A DNA stretch of 64,000 nt from a bacterium BMS3Bbin14 (GCA_002897615.1 BDTX01000028.1:57649-121648), one strand, 5' to 3'; shown: positions 1 through 9,503, counted from the first letter of the stretch. The notes: generated by a model not told the origin, from the letters alone. Made by a program: numbers and translations.

Positions 1-216
1 TGCATCATCTATAGCTTCAAGCGTGACAGCGTTTCTGCCTGGTTTATGTAATTTGCAAAAAAGATCATCTACTTTTTTGGAGATAGGCCTGATTATGGCT
101 TCTCTTTTCTCTGTGACAATAATTTCAATCTTATCGCCAGCATGTAACTTCAGCGATTCTCTAATTTTTTTGGGGATAGTTACTTGTCCCTTCGTTGTGA
201 TGGTAGCTAATGCCAT
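1..216 (-). CDS. AbrB/MazE/SpoVT-type antitoxin-like DNA-binding protein (partial)
   Basis: The reverse strand from 216 to the window edge encodes 72 residues beginning MALATITTKGQVTIPKKIRE, the swapped-hairpin AbrB fold seen in MazE, VapB and SpoVT N-termini. The ATG at 216 has a strong AAGGAG-type ribosome site just upstream. The gene runs off the window, so its 3' end and any partner toxin gene (PIN/VapC or MazF type would be expected) lie outside. It is known for the family that such proteins bind their own promoter as dimers. Whether this is an antitoxin or a stand-alone regulator cannot be told from here. Confidence 0.85.
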   Translation of the reverse strand, partial: MALATITTKGQVTIPKKIRESLKLHAGDKIEIIVTEKREAIIRPISKKVDDLFCKLHKPGRNAVTLEAIDDA

Positions 217-494
217 AATGCTCTCCTTACTTTATTCAACGTCTTACTTGCATGTAAGGCAGATTTGTCGTGAAGTCAAGAGATCTTTAACGCTAATCAA
301 AATTGAGCCACTCGCTCATCCCCCATACGTTGATTTTTTTTCCGTTCCCATTTTTTGATTTATGGTATCATTGTGATCGGTTTCTTCATTAGATCGGCCG
401 GAATATTTTATTGTGAAATTAGCCGGAAAGAGTGTAGTATCCAAGGCTCATTGCATTGATTCTCATTTTATCTTGAACAGCCTTCGTTGAACTT

Positions 495-752
495 ATGACC
501 AGAGATGAATTAAAGGGTAATGTTTTATCGATTCTGGAAAACGATTTTGAGTTTGAACATCCGGGGTTAGATGACAATCTCCGTGACGATCACGGATTTG
601 ACAGTATCGATGCCATTGAGTTGCTCGGAAAGATTGAAATCATGCTCGGCTTTTCCCTGAGCCGGGAAGAAAAGGAAAAGGCCATGGGTATCCGCACCGT
701 CAATGATATCCTTGATTATATAGAAAAAATACAGTCATCACACCATAGATAG
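495..752 (+). CDS. Acyl carrier protein (first copy)
   Basis: An 85-residue acidic four-helix protein with the phosphopantetheine attachment motif HGFDSIDAIELL (Ser about residue 37). It should carry acyl intermediates as thioesters on 4'-phosphopantetheine in the cytoplasm. It is the first gene of a + strand series (ACP, KAS II, acyltransferase, two radical SAM proteins, KAS III), and the next gene starts 8 to 20 bp after its stop. A second ACP of different sequence lies at 7049-7306 on the other strand, so this is a dedicated pathway ACP rather than the housekeeping AcpP. The roughly 280 bp upstream (217-494) hold no gene that I can see. Confidence 0.93.
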   Translation: MTRDELKGNVLSILENDFEFEHPGLDDNLRDDHGFDSIDAIELLGKIEIMLGFSLSREEKEKAMGIRTVNDILDYIEKIQSSHHR

Positions 753-772
753 AAAAAAGTGTGCCTCTCTCC

Positions 773-2020
773 ATGAAACGTCGAGTCGTCATTACTGAAT
801 GTTCAGCCATTACCCCCATCGGTTACCGGAAAGAGGAAATTGTCGAGAGCCTGCGCCTGGGGCGATCCGGAGTAAAGCCCCTGCGCGATGACGGCCTGTT
901 GACCAACCATCTCCACTCCCGTGTGTTTGGTACTGTTGATTACCCTATTGCTTACGAGTTTAAACGCCAATACCGTAAAACCATGGGGCCGGTGGCGTTC
1001 TATGCCTGCCAGGTTGCCAAGGATGTTCTTGAGCGATCGGGCTTACCTCAGGAATTTATTTCCTCGGGCAGGCTCGGGGTGGCATTTGGTTCCACCCACG
1101 GCAGCCCGACGGTCCAGCGTCAGATCTACAAGACATTTTTCAATGAATTGGAGTCAAAATTTTCTTCCATAGGCGCAGTTGATTATCTCAGATCCATGGT
1201 GCATACCACGGCAGTGAATATAACCAGAATGTTCGGCATCACCGGCAGGGTTATCGCCTCGTCAACTGCCTGCACTACAAGCAGTCAGTCCATCGGTTTT
1301 GGCTATGAAATGATCAAATACGGGATGCAGGATGCAATGATATGCGGCGGGGCCGATGAATACGACACCACAACCGTAGCCGTTTTTGACAATCTGCTGG
1401 CCTGTTCCGTAGACTATAACGATACACCTCAATGCACCCCCCGGCCTTTTGATACCAGGCGGGACGGGCTGGTCGTGGGGGAAGGCGGCGGGGCTGTCCT
1501 GCTTGAAGATTATGAATCCGCAAAAAGGCGGGGGGCTGACATACTTGCCGAAGTCATCGGTTTTTCTTGCAATAACAACGGGGGAGACCTTATTCTGCCC
1601 AACCTTGACGGCATAACGGCGGCCCTGCGCCTGGCCCTTGACGATGCCGGCATCACGCCGAAGGAGGTCGATGTTATCAGCGCCCATGCCACGGCCACGA
1701 AAATGGGGGATGTTATCGAGGCCCAGGCCATCGCTGCGGTCTATGGCGATAGCCCGATGGTCATCGGCCTGAAAAGTTATACGGGGCACACCATGGGCAC
1801 CTGCGGTGTTATTGAACTCACCCTGATACTGTATATGATGGAACAGGGCTTTATCGCCCCGACCCTGAACCTGGACAATGTTGATCCCCGCTGCAGTATG
1901 CTGCGCCACGTCCGTGAACTGAGCAGCGGCAACATCGGCATCGCCTCAATCCAGAACTTTGCCTTTGGCGGGGTCAATACCTGCCTGATAATTCGCAATG
2001 GCCGGGAAGCCGCCGCGTAA
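773..2020 (+). CDS. Beta-ketoacyl-ACP synthase II-like condensing enzyme
   Basis: A thiolase-fold KAS of 415 residues from the ATG at 773; a GTG at 761 in the same frame would add four residues. The Cys-His-His triad of chain-elongating KAS I/II enzymes is visible: Cys in STACTTSS (about 167), His in SAHATATKMGD (about 305) and His in GHTMGTCG (about 339). The C-terminus keeps the FGGVNTCLI pattern. It should condense malonyl-ACP with an acyl thioester, probably on the adjacent ACP. It follows the ACP closely and overlaps the following acyltransferase gene by 23 bp, so the genes are probably co-translated. The product is not predictable from sequence alone. Confidence 0.9.
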   Translation: MKRRVVITECSAITPIGYRKEEIVESLRLGRSGVKPLRDDGLLTNHLHSRVFGTVDYPIAYEFKRQYRKTMGPVAFYACQVAKDVLERSGLPQEFISSGRLGVAFGSTHGSPTVQRQIYKTFFNELESKFSSIGAVDYLRSMVHTTAVNITRMFGITGRVIASSTACTTSSQSIGFGYEMIKYGMQDAMICGGADEYDTTTVAVFDNLLACSVDYNDTPQCTPRPFDTRRDGLVVGEGGGAVLLEDYESAKRRGADILAEVIGFSCNNNGGDLILPNLDGITAALRLALDDAGITPKEVDVISAHATATKMGDVIEAQAIAAVYGDSPMVIGLKSYTGHTMGTCGVIELTLILYMMEQGFIAPTLNLDNVDPRCSMLRHVRELSSGNIGIASIQNFAFGGVNTCLIIRNGREAAA

Positions 2021-2804
2021 CTCTTTCCGGATTCAGCTTGGTGGCTGGCTGAGTGATTTTGCCGTCACCATGACCTGCTGGGCCTACTTCACCCTCGGCT
2101 TTGTGCTTCTTTTTTCTGTCGGCTATTGTGTTGCGTACCTGTTCTCTCCACAACGGGAAATTTCTTTCCAGCGGCTGACTAATCTGTTTTTCCGGGGTTT
2201 CCTGGGGATTGTACGTACAGCTGCCCCCCGGCATCATTGGCAGATCGATAAGCGGATAGCCGAGACCAAATCCTCGGTTATCATCTGTAACCACTTGTCT
2301 TACCTGGATCCACTGCTGATGATTTCTCTTTTTAAGCGGCAGAAGACTATTGTCAAAACGAAATTTTTTAAGGTTCCGATCTTGGGATGGGTCATACGCA
2401 ATGCCGGCTACTGCCCTGCCGACAGTAACGGCAAGTTTGCCCGGATGATGATTGACCAGATTGAGCAGATGGAAGGGTACCTGGCAGGAGGCGGCAATCT
2501 TTTTGTGTTTCCGGAAGGAACGAGGAGCCGTGACGGAAAAATCGCTCCCCTGAACAGGGGGGCCTTGAAGATTGCCAGGCTTTGCCGGGCTCCTGTGTAT
2601 GTCCTCCATCTTTGCAATACCGAAAAACTGTTTACTCCGGGAAAATTTTTATTTAATACCCGGATAAAAAACACGATCAGTTTGACAATAGTTGACCGTA
2701 TCGAGCCGGACTCCGGGCAGGGGCTATCCCTGACCGAGCTTGAAAGTAGAATCAGCCAGGCATTGATGATGCTACCGGCTGAGTCAGAAGGTCGCACGAT
2801 ATAA
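1998..2804 (+). CDS. PlsC-like 1-acylglycerol-3-phosphate O-acyltransferase family protein
   Basis: 268 residues with the acyltransferase motif I NHLSYLDPLL (H-x4-D, about residues 97-102) and the phosphate-binding motif FPEGTRSRDG near residue 171. A hydrophobic segment at residues about 20-50 suggests membrane anchoring. Family members move an acyl group from ACP or CoA to a hydroxyl. Placed between a dedicated KAS and radical SAM enzymes, it may acylate a pathway product rather than lysophosphatidate; this is inference. The start overlaps the end of the KAS gene. Confidence 0.88.
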   Translation: MAGKPPRNSFRIQLGGWLSDFAVTMTCWAYFTLGFVLLFSVGYCVAYLFSPQREISFQRLTNLFFRGFLGIVRTAAPRHHWQIDKRIAETKSSVIICNHLSYLDPLLMISLFKRQKTIVKTKFFKVPILGWVIRNAGYCPADSNGKFARMMIDQIEQMEGYLAGGGNLFVFPEGTRSRDGKIAPLNRGALKIARLCRAPVYVLHLCNTEKLFTPGKFLFNTRIKNTISLTIVDRIEPDSGQGLSLTELESRISQALMMLPAESEGRTI

Positions 2805-2831
2805 CCCCTGCCCACGGCAACGGAACTAATA

Positions 2832-2881
2832 CCTGAATCCGTGCGGGCTTGAGGTAATCTTCCAGGCAATATGTGGAATTT
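2832..2881. repeat. Partial copy of family 1 repeat (left end only)
   Basis: About 50 bp starting with CCTGAATCCGTG and continuing through the family 1 text (…GGCAATATGTGGAATT), after which similarity stops. It lies in the gap between the acyltransferase and radical SAM genes, so it is a decayed or internally deleted copy. No target duplication or right terminus is clear. Confidence 0.7.
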
Positions 2882-2919
2882 TCCGATCAGTCTTAGGGAT
2901 CTGGTAGGATATTAGTACT

Positions 2920-3957
2920 ATGCAAATATACAATCTTGAGTTCACTGCATCGGAAATCAAAGAGGCGGTGGCCGCTGACCGGCTGCTGTCCATGGAGATC
3001 GAATTCAGCCGGGCCTGCAATTTCCGCTGTTCTTACTGCTATGTTAACGACCAGGCCGAATGCAGCAACGAACTTTCCAGAGAGGAAATCAAGGATGTCA
3101 TCCTGCAGGCAAAAGAGTTGGGGGCACGGAAGATAATTATTCTGGGCGGGGAGCCCAGCATCTATCCGCATATTGTCGAGATGCTCCGTTTTCTTGGTAA
3201 GGAGCGGCTCGAAATTGAGATATTCACCAATGGCACAGGAATCGATAAAGATCTTGCCGCAGTGCTCGCCGGGGAAAGAGCCCGGGTCGTTTTAAAAATG
3301 AATTCACGGGAAGAGGAGCTGCAAGACCGGCTGGCCGGCAAAAAAGGTGCATTCCGGATCATTAACAGCGCCTTGGCTATCCTGAAAGAGGCCGGTTATC
3401 CAGCGGCGGAACGGTTCCTGGCAATCAGCACCGTGATCTGTCGTCAAAACATAGGGGAACTGCCGGCAATGTGGCAGTGGCTGCGGCAGGAAAACATAGA
3501 GCCCTATTTCGAAATCATCACTCCCCAGGCAAATGCCCAGGAGAATACATGGCTTACGGTTGATTCCTGTGCCATGAAGGATCTGTTTACCAGGTTGGCG
3601 GCCATTGATCGTGAAGAGTTCGGTCGAACCTGGGAGCCGCAACCTCCCCTGGTCGGCAACAAATGCATGCGCCATCAGGTCTCATGCGTGGTCACGGCAA
3701 CCGGCAATGTCATGCCCTGCGTAGGGGTCACCATCCCCCAGGACAATATTCGCAACAACAGACTTGCCCATATCCTGAAAAACAGCGAGGTGATCAATAA
3801 CCTGAAAAATTACCGGGAAATGATAAAAGGAGAATGCCGCACCTGTGAAAAAGCTGAAGAGTGCTACGGCTGCCGTGGAGCGGCCTATCAGCTCACGGGT
3901 GATTATCTTGCCTCGGACCCCACCTGCTGGCGTAATGCTGCATGTAAAAATTCATGA
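2920..3957 (+). CDS. Radical SAM protein with SPASM-type C-terminus
   Basis: 345 residues with the radical SAM cluster motif CNFRCSYCY (about residues 33-41), a GGEPS motif II and a Cys-rich C-terminal region (CRTCEKAEECYGCRG then a further Cys in DPTCW) that fits a SPASM/twitch domain holding auxiliary iron-sulfur clusters. Such enzymes make a 5'-deoxyadenosyl radical and often modify peptides or small molecules. No precursor peptide gene was seen next to it. Its place between condensing enzymes and a B12 radical SAM protein suggests it tailors an acyl-ACP-linked substrate. The specific reaction is unknown. Confidence 0.88.
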   Translation: MQIYNLEFTASEIKEAVAADRLLSMEIEFSRACNFRCSYCYVNDQAECSNELSREEIKDVILQAKELGARKIIILGGEPSIYPHIVEMLRFLGKERLEIEIFTNGTGIDKDLAAVLAGERARVVLKMNSREEELQDRLAGKKGAFRIINSALAILKEAGYPAAERFLAISTVICRQNIGELPAMWQWLRQENIEPYFEIITPQANAQENTWLTVDSCAMKDLFTRLAAIDREEFGRTWEPQPPLVGNKCMRHQVSCVVTATGNVMPCVGVTIPQDNIRNNRLAHILKNSEVINNLKNYREMIKGECRTCEKAEECYGCRGAAYQLTGDYLASDPTCWRNAACKNS

Positions 3958-4020
3958 AGAAGTTGTGAGGCATTTTTCATGCATGTATCACGACGAGTTA
4001 CCTTGGTGTACTGTATGTAA

Positions 4021-4237
4021 CCTGAATCCGTGACGGCTTGCGGATATCCTATGCAATATGGTGAATTTATTGTATCATTGTCAAATAAATTCATTTGCTG
4101 GTCTTCTCCGCGCCGCCCTGCGGGGCGCCCGATAACGGCACATCTGCTGCGTTGGCCACTCGTTGATATCACACCAGGATAATCAACATCGTTGCCGCCT
4201 TACATCTGCACCGTTCTCGAACGCTCACGGATCCAGA
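4021..4237. repeat. Family 1 repeat (MITE-like), full copy A
   Basis: 217 bp between the two radical SAM genes. It starts CCTGAATCCGTGA and ends TCACGGATCCAGA, an inverted pair. It is flanked by the direct repeat TGTAA (4016-4020 and 4238-4242), a 5-bp target duplication. The interior has the GC-rich palindromic core around CGCCCTGCGGGGCG that all full copies share. No transposase is encoded. Confidence 0.88.
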
Positions 4238-4281
4238 TGTAATCCACAACCGCGCGGCGCAAAGAATCAGGTTGGATACTG

Positions 4282-5580
4282 ATGAACATTCTTCTTGTTA
4301 ATCCCCCCAATTGCGGCCGCAGTATTCCGGAAGAACGCTATGGTATAACCTCGCTCAAGCAGATATTTCGGGGCGAACCGCTGGCCCTGGAGGAACTGGC
4401 CGGCAACCTGCTCCGGCATAATGTCCGCATTGTGGACCTGAAAGCAGACCCCGGCGGCCTTGACGCCGAACTGCCCGGGTTCCGGCCGGATGTGGTTGGG
4501 ATCACCGGGGTGACCTGTGAAGCCAATACCATGCTGCAGCTTGCGGCAAAGGTAAAAGAGAGCTGCCGGGCGACCGTGGTGGTGGGCGGCATTCATGCCA
4601 GCAATGACCCTGCATTTTTCAATCATGATGCTGTTGATTATATTGTGGCAGGTATAGGAAAAAAAACCTTTGCCGACCTCGTTGCAGCCCTTGAAACCGG
4701 TACGGAAAAAAGGCTCTCTCTGCCGGGCGTGATCCGGACAAGACCCGGCCGGCAACTTGCTCGACCATCCAGACGTGCCACCGTCGCCGATCTGGTCATG
4801 GATCACCCCCCGGCCTATGACCTGGTCAGCCAATACCGGTCATACTATGTCCTGGAAAAACTGGGTATCAATATGGGCTTTGTCGCCTCGGCATACGGCT
4901 GTCCGCACCGCTGCTCATTTTGCTGCATCACCGGCCAGACCGGCGGCAGTTACCTGCAAAAAACCATTGATGCCGTTATCCGGGACATCGGGCTGCTTGC
5001 CGAGGTTCCGGTTATCAGGCTTGTTGACGCCAACACTTTCGGTGACGTACGGCGGGCGACTGCCCTTGGCCGGGCTCTGCTGGAATCGGGGCTGAACAAA
5101 CAGTACCTGGCCGACATACGTTCAGATACGGTTGTCCGTCACCCGGAAATGCTGCGCCAATGGAAAGAGGCCGGGCTGCGGGCAGTGATTATCGGCTTTG
5201 AAGGGGTTGATGATGCAAGTCTTGCGGCCATGAACAAGGCCAACCAGGTTTGCATGAATACAGAGGCGATTGCCATTCTCAATGATATGGGAATCACCAT
5301 TGTCGGAGATTTTATTATTTCCCCAGACTACGACGAAGACGACTTTGAGCGCCTGAGCACCTATCTCGGTGAAAAACAGATCGATCTGCCGATGATAACC
5401 GTCATGACCCCCCTGCCGGGCACGTCACTCTATCGGGAACAACAACATCGGATCCTGAACCATAACCTTGATTATTACACCCTGACCAACGCAGTTACGG
5501 AAACAAAACTTGAAGAAAAACGATTCTACACCCTTTATGCCCGGCTCCTTGCCAGCAGTCACCGGAACGCACGGTTGTAA
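4282..5580 (+). CDS. B12-binding-domain radical SAM protein
   Basis: 432 residues. The N-terminus MNILLVNPPN followed by alternating strands to about residue 140 fits the cobalamin-binding Rossmann domain. The radical SAM motif CPHRCSFCC is at about residues 206-214, and motifs such as RLVDANTFGD follow in the barrel. Class B relatives include methyltransferases and ring-forming enzymes acting on unactivated carbons. The ATG at 4282 comes 45 bp after a repeat element, so the promoter or ribosome site may lie partly within that repeat. The stop is 3 bp before the KAS III gene, so the two are almost certainly co-translated. Confidence 0.9.
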   Translation: MNILLVNPPNCGRSIPEERYGITSLKQIFRGEPLALEELAGNLLRHNVRIVDLKADPGGLDAELPGFRPDVVGITGVTCEANTMLQLAAKVKESCRATVVVGGIHASNDPAFFNHDAVDYIVAGIGKKTFADLVAALETGTEKRLSLPGVIRTRPGRQLARPSRRATVADLVMDHPPAYDLVSQYRSYYVLEKLGINMGFVASAYGCPHRCSFCCITGQTGGSYLQKTIDAVIRDIGLLAEVPVIRLVDANTFGDVRRATALGRALLESGLNKQYLADIRSDTVVRHPEMLRQWKEAGLRAVIIGFEGVDDASLAAMNKANQVCMNTEAIAILNDMGITIVGDFIISPDYDEDDFERLSTYLGEKQIDLPMITVMTPLPGTSLYREQQHRILNHNLDYYTLTNAVTETKLEEKRFYTLYARLLASSHRNARL

Positions 5581-5583
5581 TCG

Positions 5584-6732
5584 ATGAATGCCTTTATTAC
5601 TGCGGTCTCGGCTTTCCTGCCCGGCAAGCCGGTGGGGAATGAGGAACTGGGTCAATTCCTGGGAGAAGTTGACAAGGTCTCGGCCAGGACCAGGCAGATT
5701 ATTCTCACCAACAATGGTATAGAGACCAGGCACTATGCCATTGACCCGGAAACAGGTGCTATCACCCATACCAATGCACAATTGACGGCCGAGGCTGTAC
5801 GTCTGTTGCCGTCAAAAATGTCCGTACCTCCCATAGAGTGCCTCTGTTGCGGCACCTCGTCCGCCGATCAACTGATGCCCGGGCATGCCTCAATGGTACA
5901 CGGAGAGCTGGGCATTGGTCCATGCGAAATCATCAGCACGGCCGGAGTCTGTCTTACCGGCATCACGGCACTGAAATACGGCGTCATGTCAGTGGCCCTG
6001 GGCCTTACCGGCAACGCGGTTGCAACCGGTTCCGAGCTGGCTTCTACATTTATGCGAACGGATTTTTTCCAGGCCATGAATGGTGGAACAGATCAGACGG
6101 GGGGCAAAAAACATCACCAGGGCTTTTCTTTTGCGGCGGAATTCCTGCGCTGGATGCTCTCGGACGGAGCCGGCGCGGTGCTGATCGAAAAAGGGCCTGC
6201 ATCCGGCGGTGTAAGCCTTAAGGTTGACTGGATTGAAATCCTCTCCCATGCCCATCGTCTGGAAGCCTGTATGTATGCAGGGGCAGTGAAACAGGAAGAC
6301 GGCAGCATCAGGGGCTGGCGGGAGTACGCAAGGGCAGGTACGATAGAGCAATACGGTGTCTTTACCATCAAGCAGGATGCCCGGCTGCTGAACCGGGAGG
6401 TGATACCGGCCCTGGTCGGCCAAAGCCTGCCGTCAGTTATCGAAAAACATGGTCTCAAGCCGGAGGACATTGACTGGTTTCTGCCTCACTATTCCTCTGA
6501 ATATTTCAGGGAACCACTCCTGAAGCAACTGCAGGAAATTAATTTTGCCATACCGCAGGATCGCTGGTTCACCAATCTCGGCCGCAAGGGGAATACCGGT
6601 TCCGCCTCTTTTTATATTATGCTGGAGGAACTTTTTTCATCAGGCAAGCTGCGCAGAGGGGAGCGGATATTGGGGATGATTCCTGAAAGCGGCAGATTTT
6701 CTGTCGGCTATGTGCTGCTGACTGTGGTGTAA
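5584..6732 (+). CDS. Beta-ketoacyl-ACP synthase III-like enzyme
   Basis: 382 residues, longer than housekeeping FabH (about 320). The Cys-His-Asn triad of KAS III is visible: Cys in STAGVCLTG (about 123), His in FLPHYSSEY (about 302) and Asn in RKGNTGSASFY (about 337). An insertion of roughly 40 residues (about 165-205, rich in Gly and His) is unlike plain FabH and resembles the larger KAS III-like enzymes of secondary metabolism. It begins 3 bp after the B12 radical SAM gene and is the last gene of the + arm. It may prime or terminate chain building, or transfer an acyl group; this is inference. Confidence 0.88.
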   Translation: MNAFITAVSAFLPGKPVGNEELGQFLGEVDKVSARTRQIILTNNGIETRHYAIDPETGAITHTNAQLTAEAVRLLPSKMSVPPIECLCCGTSSADQLMPGHASMVHGELGIGPCEIISTAGVCLTGITALKYGVMSVALGLTGNAVATGSELASTFMRTDFFQAMNGGTDQTGGKKHHQGFSFAAEFLRWMLSDGAGAVLIEKGPASGGVSLKVDWIEILSHAHRLEACMYAGAVKQEDGSIRGWREYARAGTIEQYGVFTIKQDARLLNREVIPALVGQSLPSVIEKHGLKPEDIDWFLPHYSSEYFREPLLKQLQEINFAIPQDRWFTNLGRKGNTGSASFYIMLEELFSSGKLRRGERILGMIPESGRFSVGYVLLTVV

Positions 6733-6797
6733 AAAGGCACCTGTGAACCTGTACGGCCTGAGTGTCCCCCGAGGTAGTCGCCCCTGGTGAACTTTTA

Positions 6798-7015
6798 CCT
6801 GGATCCGTGAGCGTTCGAGAACGATGCAGATGCAAGGCGGCAACGAGGTTGATTATCCTGGTGTGATATCAACTAGTTGCCAACGCAGCAGATGCGCCGT
6901 TATCGGGCGCCCCGCAGGGCGGCGCGGTGAAGACCAAAAAATGCGCTCGTTCGTCAATAATGCAATAAATTCCATATATTGCCTGGAATATTATCTCAGC
7001 CGTCACGGATCCAGG
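6798..7015. repeat. Family 1 repeat (MITE-like), full copy B
   Basis: 218 bp between the convergent KAS III and ACP genes. It begins CCTGGATCCGTGA and ends TCACGGATCCAGG, with the 5-bp direct repeat TTTTA on both sides (6793-6797, 7016-7020). Its orientation is opposite to copy A. A short open frame across it recurs in other copies and is simply the repeat translated. Confidence 0.92.
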
Positions 7016-7048
7016 TTTTACGTACAAAGTAACTTTGCAAGGTAATCC

Positions 7049-7306
7049 TCACCGATTCTTTTTGATGTAGTCGGCAAGGGTTGCCACTGACTGCAAAACC
7101 ACCCTGCTGGTGTTTTCCGAGTTCATCCTGACGCCGTATTCCTGCTGAATGGTTACGGCAATCTCAAGGGCATCAAGGGAGTCGGTTCCCAGTGGAGAAT
7201 CCGGGCCGATCAGGGGATCATCGGAGCCTATCTTATCCAATTCGATATCCTGCAGCCTGCATGTTGTGCATATCAGTTCCAGCAGTTCTCGTTCAAAAGG
7301 TTTCAT
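7049..7306 (-). CDS. Acyl carrier protein (second copy)
   Basis: 85 residues with the attachment motif LGTDSLDALEIA (Ser about residue 43). It differs clearly from the ACP at 495-752 (shorter acidic N-terminus, IQQEYGV in helix III). It is the last gene of the - strand arm after the ABC permease, with a 72-bp gap. In butirosin synthesis a BtrH-type acyltransferase takes its acyl group from a dedicated ACP; this ACP is a natural partner for the BtrH-like protein at 9500-10522 (inference). Confidence 0.93.
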   Translation of the reverse strand: MKPFERELLELICTTCRLQDIELDKIGSDDPLIGPDSPLGTDSLDALEIAVTIQQEYGVRMNSENTSRVVLQSVATLADYIKKNR

Positions 7307-7378
7307 AGATACTTTTCAAGTACATATACAGTTAAGGTTTGCCGATTTGCGGCAGGGCGTTTTTTCGCCGCCTGCCCA

Positions 7379-8671
7379 CTATCTTCGGATTTGCGCCAGT
7401 TTCCAGGAAAGCAGGATTGTCAGTAGAAAAAATATGGCCAGACGGCCAAGGTCATCCAGAATAGCAGGAAGAGCATTTCCTCGCATCAGCAGATCATGGA
7501 AGGCGGTCAGGCCCCAATTGAGCGGAGATATGGTGCTGAGGCGCTGCATCACCCGGGGCATGGCATAAACCGGCACCATAACGCCGCCAATGGCGGCGGC
7601 CGCCACAACCGTGGTTGCTCCCAGCGTTGATGCCTGTTCATAGGTGCTGCAGATCATCCCCAGGAAAATCCCGTATCCGCAGGCGGCAAGACTTGAGAAC
7701 AGAACGATAAGCAGCACACCGGCAGGATTCCGGGAAACGGTGAAGGCCGGGAGTCCGATATGCGGGAACAGAAAGGAGCCGATAAGGCCGATAAGCAGGA
7801 ACTGGCAGAGGCAGACGCCAATATAGGCCAATATTTTTCCGGTAAAAAGAAGAAGAGGGGAGACGGGCAGAGACGTCAGACGAATCCAGATGCCGGATTT
7901 CCGTTCCTGCAGGATAGCCCCGGCAATGGGTATGGCGGTAAAAAACATGCCGAACAGTGCCCAGGCCGGCACATTTTGCTGGACCGGGTTATACGGGCTC
8001 GTCCCGGTTGGCCGGGAGGACACCTGGCTGTTCTCCAGGGTAAGAAGAGGCTGCCCGAGACGCCTGGAGAGTCCTGGCCCCGGCAATGGCGTAAATTCAG
8101 GGGGAACTCCGAGCCTGGCCATTAAACCCTTGAGCATTCTCTCCAGGGCCTCGATCTTTGCCTCCATGGCAATAGTTTGTAATGCCATCTGCAGTTGGGC
8201 CGTTATGCCTGAACGGAGACCGGGCATGATCCCGGGATCAAAAAAGACCCGCACGGGAATCAACGCCCCGGAGCTTCCTTTTTCCCGCCGGGCGTTTTTC
8301 TGCAGAAGGCGTGCCGTCTCCCGGTGAAACCTGGCCGAAGAACCTGCCGGTACCACAATGCCGACCTGGTAGTCACCGTTTGTAACCGCTGCCCGCATGG
8401 CTGCAATATCTTTCTGTTTTTTATCCCATGCCACAATCTCCAGGTGTCCATTGGCCAGGTATTTTTGCAGAGAGACGCCAAGCTCACCCTTATCCTGGTC
8501 AAGAAACAGCACCCGGGTCGTCTTTTGCCCGGTGAGTTCCATGACATTTTCCTGAACCAGGGTAATCACGACAACCAGGATCGCCGGCATAATAAACAGG
8601 ACCAGTAATCCCGCCCGGTCCCGTTGCAGCAGCAGGAGCTCTTTGGCAGCGGCGGTAAATATTTTCATCAT
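7379..8671 (-). CDS. ABC-2 type transporter permease
   Basis: 430 residues. One N-terminal membrane segment (about 22-40) is followed by a large extracytoplasmic domain (to about residue 230) and five further hydrophobic helices, the layout of the ABC-2/YhgE-like export permeases. The gene lies about 50 bp downstream of the matching ATPase gene. Relatives export drugs, lipids or polyketide-like products. In this locus it is a likely exporter of the acylated product. It starts with two consecutive ATG codons. Confidence 0.88.
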   Translation of the reverse strand: MMKIFTAAAKELLLLQRDRAGLLVLFIMPAILVVVITLVQENVMELTGQKTTRVLFLDQDKGELGVSLQKYLANGHLEIVAWDKKQKDIAAMRAAVTNGDYQVGIVVPAGSSARFHRETARLLQKNARREKGSSGALIPVRVFFDPGIMPGLRSGITAQLQMALQTIAMEAKIEALERMLKGLMARLGVPPEFTPLPGPGLSRRLGQPLLTLENSQVSSRPTGTSPYNPVQQNVPAWALFGMFFTAIPIAGAILQERKSGIWIRLTSLPVSPLLLFTGKILAYIGVCLCQFLLIGLIGSFLFPHIGLPAFTVSRNPAGVLLIVLFSSLAACGYGIFLGMICSTYEQASTLGATTVVAAAAIGGVMVPVYAMPRVMQRLSTISPLNWGLTAFHDLLMRGNALPAILDDLGRLAIFFLLTILLSWKLAQIRR

Positions 8672-8720
8672 AACAGGGAGATGTGAGAAAAGTGAGAAAA
8701 CTATTATTTAAGAATGAATA

Positions 8721-9503
8721 TTATGTGTCACGCAGCTGTTTTCCTGTCAGGTGCAGAAAAAGATCTTCCAGGTTGCGCTTCCCGCTTTGCTCAAGCAATT
8801 TCTCAGGGCTACCCTGTTTCACTAACCGGCCGCTGTCGATGATCCCGACCCGGCTGCACAATTCCTGGGCCTCTTCCATGTAGTGGGTGGTGTAGAGGAT
8901 TGTGGTCCCGCTCCGGTTGAGCTCTGACAGTTGTTCATGGATCAGGTGCCTGGACTGGGCATCAATGCCTGCGGTCGGTTCATCGAGAAAGAGAATTTGA
9001 GGATCATTCAGGAGCCCTGCCGCCAGGTTCAGACGACGTTTCATTCCACCGGAACAGGTGGAAACAGGACGGGCTGCATGTTCGGTGAGCGCGACAAGTT
9101 CTAAACATCTTGCAATCCGGTCCTGCAGTTTCTGCCCACTGAGCCCGTAGAGTCTGCCGAAAAATACAAGATTTTCACGGGCAGTGAGTTGGTCATACAG
9201 GGCAATATCCTGCGGCACCAGCCCTGAAATCTGCTTGATTTTGTTTGGTTGCCGCCGGAATTCTGTTCCCATAATCAGGACCGTGCCGCTGTCAGGTGGA
9301 AAAAGACCGCTGAGGATGGCAATGGCCGTGGTTTTTCCGGCACCGTTTGGCCCCAGCAAGCCAAAAAATTCTCCTTTTTGCACACGCAGGTTGAAATTAT
9401 TCAAGGCCGGACTCGCCGTATTTTTATATCGCTTCACCAGAGACCGGGCCATAATAGCATAGTTCAGCTCCTGTTCCTCTACGGGAGAGGCGGTAGTTTT
9501 CAT
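8721..9503 (-). CDS. ABC transporter ATP-binding protein
   Basis: 260 residues from the ATG at 9503, whose bases overlap the TGA of the BtrH-like gene (ATGA). An upstream in-frame start would add 20 residues lying inside that gene, so it is less likely. Walker A is GPNGAGKTT (about residues 53-61), the signature is STCSGGMKRRL and Walker B is ILFLDEPTAGID, followed by the switch His in YTTHYMEE. It belongs to the DrrA/CcmA class that pairs with ABC-2 permeases, and the permease follows directly. Confidence 0.92.
   Translation of the reverse strand: MKTTASPVEEQELNYAIMARSLVKRYKNTASPALNNFNLRVQKGEFFGLLGPNGAGKTTAIAILSGLFPPDSGTVLIMGTEFRRQPNKIKQISGLVPQDIALYDQLTARENLVFFGRLYGLSGQKLQDRIARCLELVALTEHAARPVSTCSGGMKRRLNLAAGLLNDPQILFLDEPTAGIDAQSRHLIHEQLSELNRSGTTILYTTHYMEEAQELCSRVGIIDSGRLVKQGSPEKLLEQSGKRNLEDLFLHLTGKQLRDT

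Noticed and set aside
23..358. 111-codon frame on the + strand at the left edge
   Set aside because: It is the opposite strand of the AbrB/MazE-type gene, which has a clear ribosome site and family motif.
6824..7045. Short frames recurring in several places (also 23283-23519 and inside other family 1 copies)
   Set aside because: They are the same repeat translated; no ribosome sites and no evidence of selection on the protein.
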